Below are positions 57,599-64,000 of a stretch of DNA of 64,000 nt, in pieces. A model generated the notes under the pieces. It searched no databases, was not told the origin of the DNA, and saw nothing but the letters and a program-made list of their open reading frames with translations. The position numbers and the translations under genes are program-made. The stretch comes from Phoenix dactylifera (Eukaryota > Streptophyta > Magnoliopsida > Arecales > Arecaceae), in contig NC_052407.1 in the NCBI RefSeq assembly GCF_009389715.1, positions 9,582,475 to 9,646,474 of the forward strand, in the 5' to 3' direction. The stretch's first letter is position 1. The number at the start of each line of letters is the position of its first letter.

Positions 57599-59836
57599 TC
57601 ATCCACATTCTATTTGACATGAACCAGCCATAAGCCCTGTATTTCTCATCTGTGCATTCAATGTCTCCAAAACAGTGCACACTTCTGCTGTTCTTGGCTG
57701 TGTTGAATCATCAGAGGAAAAGGCACAGACGTTGTTCTTAATTTCAATCCAACTGCAGCCACGTTGCTTCTGCACTCCTCTCTCTTTCATCAAAACCCTC
57801 ACTCTTTCAACCTCATCCCATCTACCTGCCTCAGCATGTATGTTTGACAACAGCACATAGTTTGAAGTCTTGTGGGGTTCGAGTTCAAATAGCTTCTCAG
57901 CAGCAAAATTCGCAAGCTCTGGATTCTTATGTATCCGGCAAGCCCCAAGTAAGGCACCCCATATACCAGCAGTTGCCTTGATCGGCATTCCCTGCACGAG
58001 TTTGAATGCTTCTTCCAATCTCCCTGCTCGGCCAAGCAAGTCGACGACACAGGCGTAATGCTCAGCCACAGGTCTAATTAAGTAGGCTCTGCTTATGGCG
58101 TTAAACAAATCTAGTCCTTCATCGACTATTCCTGCATGGTTGCAGGCTGATAGAACACTCACAAAGGTGACCTCATCAGGCCTCACCCCATTGGTCTCCA
58201 TCTCTTGAAAAAGTGAGACTGCCTCTCTTCCATAGCCATTCAAGGCATAAGCAGCAATCAAAGAATTCCATGAAACAAGATCAACCACTCCCATCTCATC
58301 AAAGATTTGCCTCGCTCTCGAGATCCTTCCGCACCTGGCATACATAGCTATCAGTGCATTACCAGCAAACAAATCATCGACATGACCACTTTTCTGGAGA
58401 AGTTGGTGGAGTTGCTTCCCGACCTGTAAAGCTGCAAGGTTCGCGCAAGCACTGAGGCCACATGCAAATGTAGACCAATCAGGTTTCTTGCCCTCCTTCC
58501 TCATCAACACAAAATACCGAAGTGCCTCTGTATAGAACCCATTTTGAGTGAATCCAGAAATAATAGAATTCCATGAGACTGTATTTCTCTTACTAATTTG
58601 TTCGAAAATTCCAACTGCTTCATCCATTCGCCCTTCTTGAGCATACCCTGCGGACATAGTATTCCAAGAGACAACATCCTTTTTTGGCATCTTCTTGAAT
58701 AATAGCATAGCTTCATCCATTCTTCCACATTGTGCATAGGCAGAGATCATTGTATTCCAACATACAACATCTCGTGTGCTGATTTGCTCAAAAAGTTGAT
58801 GAGCATCATCCATTCTGTTACTCCGAACATACCCATTGATCATTGCAGTCTGCGCTGCAACATTTTTAAAAGGCATCCTATCAAGCAGTTCCCTCGCATC
58901 TTTAAGCTTCCCAACACGAACAAATCCACTAATCATTGTTGTCCAGGATACTGAGTTTCTCTCTGGCATCTCCATGAACAACCTACTAGCCTCTTCTATT
59001 TGCAAACTCTGCACATATCCTGCAATCATTGCATTCCAGGAGACCACATTCCTCTCTGGCATTTGATCAAATAGCCTTCTAGCCTCAATGATCCGACCAC
59101 TCCTGCAGTAACCATTGAGCATCGTCACCCATGAGACAACATTTGGGCAAGGAATCCTTCTAAAGAACTCCAACGCTGTGTCCATATCACCAATTCGAAC
59201 AAAGCCATCAACCATTAAGTTCCATGAGAATACATCCCTCTCTGGCATGTCCTCAAAAAACTTCAAAGCCAGTCCCACCTGTTCATCCTGCGTGTACCCT
59301 GCAAGCACCGAGTTCCATGAAACCAAGTCCCGATACGGCATCTCATTCAATAACTTGATGGCATCTTCGAATCTCCTATTCTTCGCATAACCCGAGACCA
59401 TTGCATTATAACAAACCGAACTCTTCTCTCCAGGCATTCGATCAAAGAGGCACCTTGCCTTCCCCAATTCCCCATTCCGCGCGTAACAAGAAATCATCAA
59501 AGTCCATGAAAAGACGTCCCTTTTGGGCATTCTTTCGAACAATTCGAATGCCTCCTGAACACAGTCATTATGGGAGAATCCGGCAATCATGGTGTTCCAT
59601 GAAATCAAGTTCCTGAAGGGCATCCGATCGAAGAGACGCCTCGCTTCGGCTATTCTACCATTCTTGGCATACGCCGAGATCATGGAGTTATAGGTCACAG
59701 TGTTTCGACTTGTCATTCCATCAAAGATTTTGACGGCTTCTTCGAGTCGGCCGGATCTCGCGAGCTGCGTAAGCTTTACATTTTGATTGAAGACGAGTCT
59801 CCCCCTCTCGCCCACGGACTTGAGGGTGGAATTCAT
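57599..59836 (-). CDS. PLS-class pentatricopeptide repeat protein, E/E+ type
   Basis: Intronless 745-residue PPR protein on the minus strand. From about residue 20 it is an unusually regular series of about 31-residue repeats (EARRLFDRMPFRNLISWNTM, ELFERMPKRDVFSWTLMIS, RLFDQMPERNVVSWNAMIAG, RLFMEMPERNSVSWTTMISG, LLFKKMPKKDVVSWNTMSAG), with the longer P/L/S triplets only after about residue 430. The C-terminus has an E motif (VAEHYACVVDLLGRAGRLEE, WGALLGACRIHKNPELANF, GCSWIEIKNNV) and an E+ segment (about 705-745), but no DYW domain. Likely mitochondrial or plastid RNA processing or editing; the target is unknown. The first ATG at 59836 is used. Its 3' end faces the other PPR gene, but the proteins differ too much to be a recent duplicate. 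Confidence 0.93.
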   Translation of the reverse strand: MNSTLKSVGERGRLVFNQNVKLTQLARSGRLEEAVKIFDGMTSRNTVTYNSMISAYAKNGRIAEARRLFDRMPFRNLISWNTMIAGFSHNDCVQEAFELFERMPKRDVFSWTLMISCYARNGELGKARCLFDRMPGEKSSVCYNAMVSGYAKNRRFEDAIKLLNEMPYRDLVSWNSVLAGYTQDEQVGLALKFFEDMPERDVFSWNLMVDGFVRIGDMDTALEFFRRIPCPNVVSWVTMLNGYCRSGRIIEARRLFDQMPERNVVSWNAMIAGYVQSLQIEEASRLFMEMPERNSVSWTTMISGFVRVGKLKDARELLDRMPFKNVAAQTAMINGYVRSNRMDDAHQLFEQISTRDVVCWNTMISAYAQCGRMDEAMLLFKKMPKKDVVSWNTMSAGYAQEGRMDEAVGIFEQISKRNTVSWNSIISGFTQNGFYTEALRYFVLMRKEGKKPDWSTFACGLSACANLAALQVGKQLHQLLQKSGHVDDLFAGNALIAMYARCGRISRARQIFDEMGVVDLVSWNSLIAAYALNGYGREAVSLFQEMETNGVRPDEVTFVSVLSACNHAGIVDEGLDLFNAISRAYLIRPVAEHYACVVDLLGRAGRLEEAFKLVQGMPIKATAGIWGALLGACRIHKNPELANFAAEKLFELEPHKTSNYVLLSNIHAEAGRWDEVERVRVLMKERGVQKQRGCSWIEIKNNVCAFSSDDSTQPRTAEVCTVLETLNAQMRNTGLMAGSCQIECG

Positions 59837-60078
59837 TTGGAGGTGAAGGCGTTTGGTCGCTTGTCTAAAGGCAGTAGAGGGTTTCTTTACGTGGGTCCAA
59901 AATTTGAAATATAACGGTAAAAAAAGACACTGGGCTGGATTAACGGTAAAGTAAATCTAAGACGCCATGGCTGTCCTTATCATCTTTTGACCCGTCACCG
60001 ACAAATCTAAATGAATGCTGCCATCTGCTCCCATTCTTAAAGCCTGATGCAGTACAGCTATATTATTTGGCACAACTC

Positions 60079-60093
60079 ACAGACAGACAGACA

Positions 60094-60128
<35 letters not shown>
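60079..60128. repeat. (CA)n(GA)n microsatellite
   Basis: GACAGACAGA leads into about 11 CA and 9 GA units, upstream of the minus-strand PPR gene. Confidence 0.9.
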
Positions 60129-60147
60129 TTATGTCTGAGTCACCATG

Positions 60148-60250
60148 GGGCCAATGCATCATATTGCTTTGTCTAATTTTAACACTTTGGCAGCCCATAG
60201 GGCCAAAGCATTATCATGCTGCTTCTCTAATTTTAACAATGCTAGCAAGC
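60148..60250. repeat. 52-bp imperfect tandem duplication
   Basis: GGGCCAATGCATCATATTGC with TCTAATTTTAACACT (from 60148) recurs as GGGCCAAAGCATTATCATGC with TCTAATTTTAACAAT (from 60200). It lies between the PPR gene and the epimerase gene; no coding role is seen. The remaining spacer to about 61300 holds nothing recognised. Confidence 0.6.
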
Positions 60251-61578
60251 ATCCCTATTCCCATTTATGCTCAGCTGCTAAATACATGCTTAAATTGCTG
60301 ACATTGTTAATTAGGATGTTTCAGTGCCGTGCCAATATCATTGAGCATGGATCCTCTGCAGCGCACTGTTTGCACCGCAGGGTGCTGTGCAGCATTCAAT
60401 GGTTTCTATCAGACAAGACACTGGACGGTCATTAAACAAGACGGCTTTACATATCATATACGACACATCTTGCCAGACGACAATCTACGTTCTGATAGCA
60501 ACCATCGAGTGCTGCACTGCACTATATGGTGTTGCACTCCTATGGCTTCATCTACGACAACTACGTGTCCGTGCTTCAGCCTTTATGTTGTCTTTTCTTT
60601 TCTGATTTTGTTGGCCATACTTACATCTGTCTATGAAAGCTGCCATTGTACCAAAAAAAAAAAAAAAAAAAATTGTGATCTAGCACTATGGGTTCATATC
60701 CATCCTTAGAAAGTTTCTTCTTGGCATCTTTTAGCCCCTTCTATTGGCCGAATTTTCATGATGCAAGCACATGCATGTCTTCTGCAAGTCTCCAAGCTAC
60801 CAACAACCATCAATTCTTCCAATCTCATTTTTCAGTGAATTCAGGGCCTTTGGCTGTTGAGTGGCATTCACAAAATCCAATGCCTATTTGAGTAATGAAC
60901 TTGTTTTTCATAAAAATCGACAAATTCAATGAATGTCTAGCGACAAGCACCAATCCTTCACATCTCATTTTTCAGAGTGCTTAAAGCCTATTGAAGAATT
61001 AATTTGTTTTTCATGGTCAACAATCAATGAATGTAATACCTTCCAGACCAACAGATGCTTACGAGTCGAGTTCTTATCTCTAGTTCTTTAAGCTTCAACA
61101 AGAAGCAGCAGTTCTTAGATTGTTGGAAATACCAAGGACCACACCAGATATCGTGAATGCCTTGCGCTCATCGATCTGTTATGTTTCCCTAAGAAACCTC
61201 ATCGATGCCGCTAGAGCATAATAAAGAGGATGCATGCTCCCTGAAAGAGCACACCAGAAACTTCAAATTAAATAAAACTTCGAAACAAAGTTGAAAGATG
61301 CCACTCCACCAGTTACCATTAATTAGCAAGAACAATACAAATACGAGGATGGCCATCAGCTTCAATCTTTATTAAATTTGTTGTCCACGTAAAAATAAGA
61401 AATGAACAGCTCCTACCACCATGTTACATATGTAAAAATAATAAATGAACTGCTCCTACAACCAAATAGATGAATCCTTCTATGCGCCTCATTACCACCA
61501 CTCTTCTAACTAAAGAGCCATAGATCAAGGAAGAGCTTATAAATTTCGATACAAATAAAGATGGTGCAAAGAGCCATA

Positions 61579-64000
61579 TCAGGAAGCCATAGCCCGTGGC
61601 GAACCATAGCCATTCCTATGTTCTTTCTGCCATCTCCATGCAACACCAAGGCTCTCCAGAAGGTCTGTGTGTTTTGCTGTCCAGTTCAATTCACGATTTA
61701 TCTTGGACGGGTCACTATAAACTTCAGCATAATCGCCGGGACGGCGGCTAAGGTAATCAACCTTAATGTCAACCCCAGTTGCTTGCTTGCATGCTTCCAC
61801 AAACTCTCTTACTGATCTACCTGATCAGTAATGCAAAATGAAGTTAGAAATTACTGGATAGAACTAATATCCATTTATGGTGACATCTAATTCAAGAGTC
61901 TATTATTTAGAAAAGAAAAAAAAAACTTGCAAATAAGAATTTAACAGAAATCTCAATAAAACAAAACTAAGAAACATAAGTACAATGCTCAATAATTATT
62001 AAGATATGCAGTCCAGAAGACCACTGGAAATGTAAATGCAAAAAGGAGAGAAGAAAAAATGGCATAAGGGGACCTTTTCCTGTTCCGACATTGTATATGC
62101 CAACTTTATTTGGTTCTGCCTTGTCAAGGGCTTTCATATGAGCATCAACAAGATCAGTGACATCAATATAGTCTCGTATACAGGTTCCATCAGGCGTTTC
62201 ATAGTCAGTTCCTTTAACCTATAAGGCAGCCCACATATCATCAGCAACAAATCTGAACATAATGCCATTTCCTTCTCTGTACAAGTACTTGAATGTTATA
62301 CACTTAGGAACTCTTGTTTTACTAACAAATTTCACAAGATATGACGGAAGGATTAGAAATAGCAGTATACTGCATCTTTATATGAAGAGAATAAGTAACC
62401 ACCGTACCTTCAGACCTGGAATAATTCCTAAAGCTGCATCAAAGCATGCACCAGAAATACGTCCATGCTCTCGCAATTCAGGTCTGGGAGCTTCGCCTAG
62501 TCTTCCCTCTGGATCAGATCCAATGACATTGAAATATCTGAAAGCAAAAATGTGAACTTAATCTCTATTTTTGTCAATTAGGCAATCAATTTCTTCTTCA
62601 CATAGGCATCAGATTTAGTGGTTTCATTTATATTTCAGAAGCAACAGACCTTAAAATCATTACGGCCATGTTTGATTTCTTTGAGAAATCCAAAATGATG
62701 TCCTCAGACATTTTCTTAGCCTTCCCATATGGGTTAATCGGAAACTGCACACATGCACAGAAAAAATCAGTTCAAAGAACCTAAAATACAAAGCTCAATC
62801 TTTCAATGCATGGTTTATCTTATAGACATTCTGCTTCGTATTGTTTGACAATTGGAAATAACTTAAAAGAAAAAAGAGATTTAAGTAACAACACGCTATG
62901 ATTTCATATTCTTTCTAAAAAAGCTAGATGACTTTAAGCCAATGAAAGGAAAAACTCCAATGCATAATCGATCTGACCAAATACTCAAATAATTTCCTAC
63001 ATAACCTGAGGAGTTTCTTCTGTGATGGGCATCTTTTCAGGCTCTCCATAAGTTGCACATGTACTAGAGTAAATTAGGGTTTTAACACCATAGGCTGCCA
63101 TAGCTTCTAGCACAGTCAAAGTATTCGATGTTATATTGTGATAGTACCTGTTGAAAAATAGAATATGATAATAAGAAATTAGTAGCACTGATGCTGAATT
63201 TCCAACATCTAGATTTATCCACAATAAACAATCAGTTGCAGTATCTCGTGATACTAAAATTAGCAAATTTAAACAAGTAATCAAATCACTAGGGGGAGGT
63301 GACAGGTGAAATCATGATGCCAATCCTGAATGCAGCAATAAATTTCACATGCAGTCCAATTTTAAGGATTAGGACCCACAACATATGGAGCATAGAGCAT
63401 TTCAAACAATTAAAAAGCTTCTAATGCCATGCAACAAGAACAGCCAATCGCTATATGCTTCAACAAACCAATGATCTTCTACAAATAATGTCAAATTTAT
63501 AAAAAAAAAATGGCTGACAAGAAACTAAAAAAATCTTTTAATTAATCCTAAAAAATAAGCCTGGTGTCTGCAGTTTACAACTAAACAACCATCATGCTGT
63601 TTAAAAATATGATAGACAGAATCATGGAGCTTCATTTTGTGGCTCAATCCAATATACCCTCCTCCACCAAATTATAAGGATTGAATGAACCAAACCACCA
63701 AATTATAAGGATTGAATGAACCAAAGAAACAATCCATCCCAATTGTTTGCTAACCTTATGATGTCAAATAAACTTCATAAGGAATATAAAAAAAACAGCA
63801 TACCTAAGAGGTTCTAGCGTGCTTTCACCCACATAAGCCACAGCTGCAAAGTGCATAACAGCATCAATTGCATTTTCCGCAAATATTTGTTTAACCTGAA
63901 CATTGATTAAAAAGTCAAACTCTTAAGTCCATTCTGGCAACAATAAATTTTTATCAAAAAAAGGATAATCGAAAGGCATGTGATAACATACAGCTTTTGC
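61579..64000 (-). CDS. UXE: UDP-arabinose 4-epimerase (MUR4/UXE type), 3' part
   Basis: NAD-dependent extended-SDR epimerase interconverting UDP-xylose and UDP-arabinose in the Golgi for arabinose-containing cell-wall polymers. Seven minus-strand exons join in frame: 63992-64000 (edge, ends AKA), 63804-63895, 63006-63147, 62650-62744, 62408-62537, 62074-62218, 61579-61820 (stop TGA). They give about 266 residues, the C-terminal two thirds. Diagnostic pieces: [47 protein letters not shown] (catalytic Ser/Thr region), [15 protein letters not shown] (YxxxK catalytic pair), [79 protein letters not shown]. The match to MUR4-type rather than UGE-type UDP-glucose epimerases rests on SDPEGRLGE and [13 protein letters not shown]; both interpretations share the fold. 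Exons ending at 62650 and 62074 use GTC donors. The N-terminal membrane anchor and NAD-binding GxxGxxG part lie beyond the right edge. Confidence 0.93.

Noticed and set aside
1-64000. tRNA, rRNA, CRISPR arrays or bacterial-type operons
   Set aside because: None seen; the window is plant nuclear DNA and only the tRNA-Met primer site and a SINE relate to tRNA sequences.

Overview
This is nuclear DNA from a flowering plant. The genes have many short exons split by multi-kilobase AT-rich introns. Several products are plant-specific (PLS-class PPR proteins, a plastid-type lipoyl synthase, a MUR4-type UDP-sugar epimerase), and the spaces between exons are full of hAT/Harbinger MITEs, Copia fragments and microsatellites. 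The protein sequences and very long introns suggest a monocot, possibly a palm, but that is inference and I cannot prove the species.

Six protein genes can be supported, and I rebuilt four of them exon by exon from splice sites. From left to right: (1) the 5' part of a NAP1-type SCAR/WAVE-complex subunit, minus strand, ten coding exons between 21572 and 6143 plus a probable leader exon near 25.8 kb; its 3' part lies beyond the left edge. (2) A complete 70-residue V-ATPase subunit e gene, minus strand, three tiny exons spread from 42648 to 33369. (3) A complete seven-exon plastidial lipoyl synthase, minus strand, 51766 to 47410. (4) A single-exon PPR gene, plus strand, 54223-56268. (5) A second single-exon PPR gene, minus strand, 57599-59836, tail to tail with the first. 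(6) The 3' part of a UDP-arabinose 4-epimerase (MUR4/UXE type), minus strand, 61579 to the right edge.

The rest is mostly transposon debris. The strongest unexplained signal is a family of short elements with CAAGG...CCTTG ends and 8-bp target duplications, rich in GGTACC/GTACCGG. Three copies have perfect target duplications (10481-10679, 16626-16883, 36053-36234), two are decayed (2918-3281, 12690-13017), and one of these sits inside a relic hAT element that carries a broken DUF659-type transposase. The relic starts with the same terminus (CAAGGTTCG), so it is a candidate relative of the autonomous partner. Other elements: a 577-bp foldback element with GA/CT arms and a second half-copy; three further hAT-like elements with their own ends; a facing pair of Harbinger-like MITEs; a large LTR with a tRNA-Met primer-binding site in the NAP1 leader intron; two Copia coding relics; and an Au-like SINE.

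The genes are unrelated housekeeping or organelle functions (actin nucleation, vacuolar proton pumping, lipoylation, organelle RNA processing, cell-wall sugar supply) and do not form a pathway. The intervals 1-1325, about 26.1-29.9 kb, and parts of the large introns show nothing I can name.
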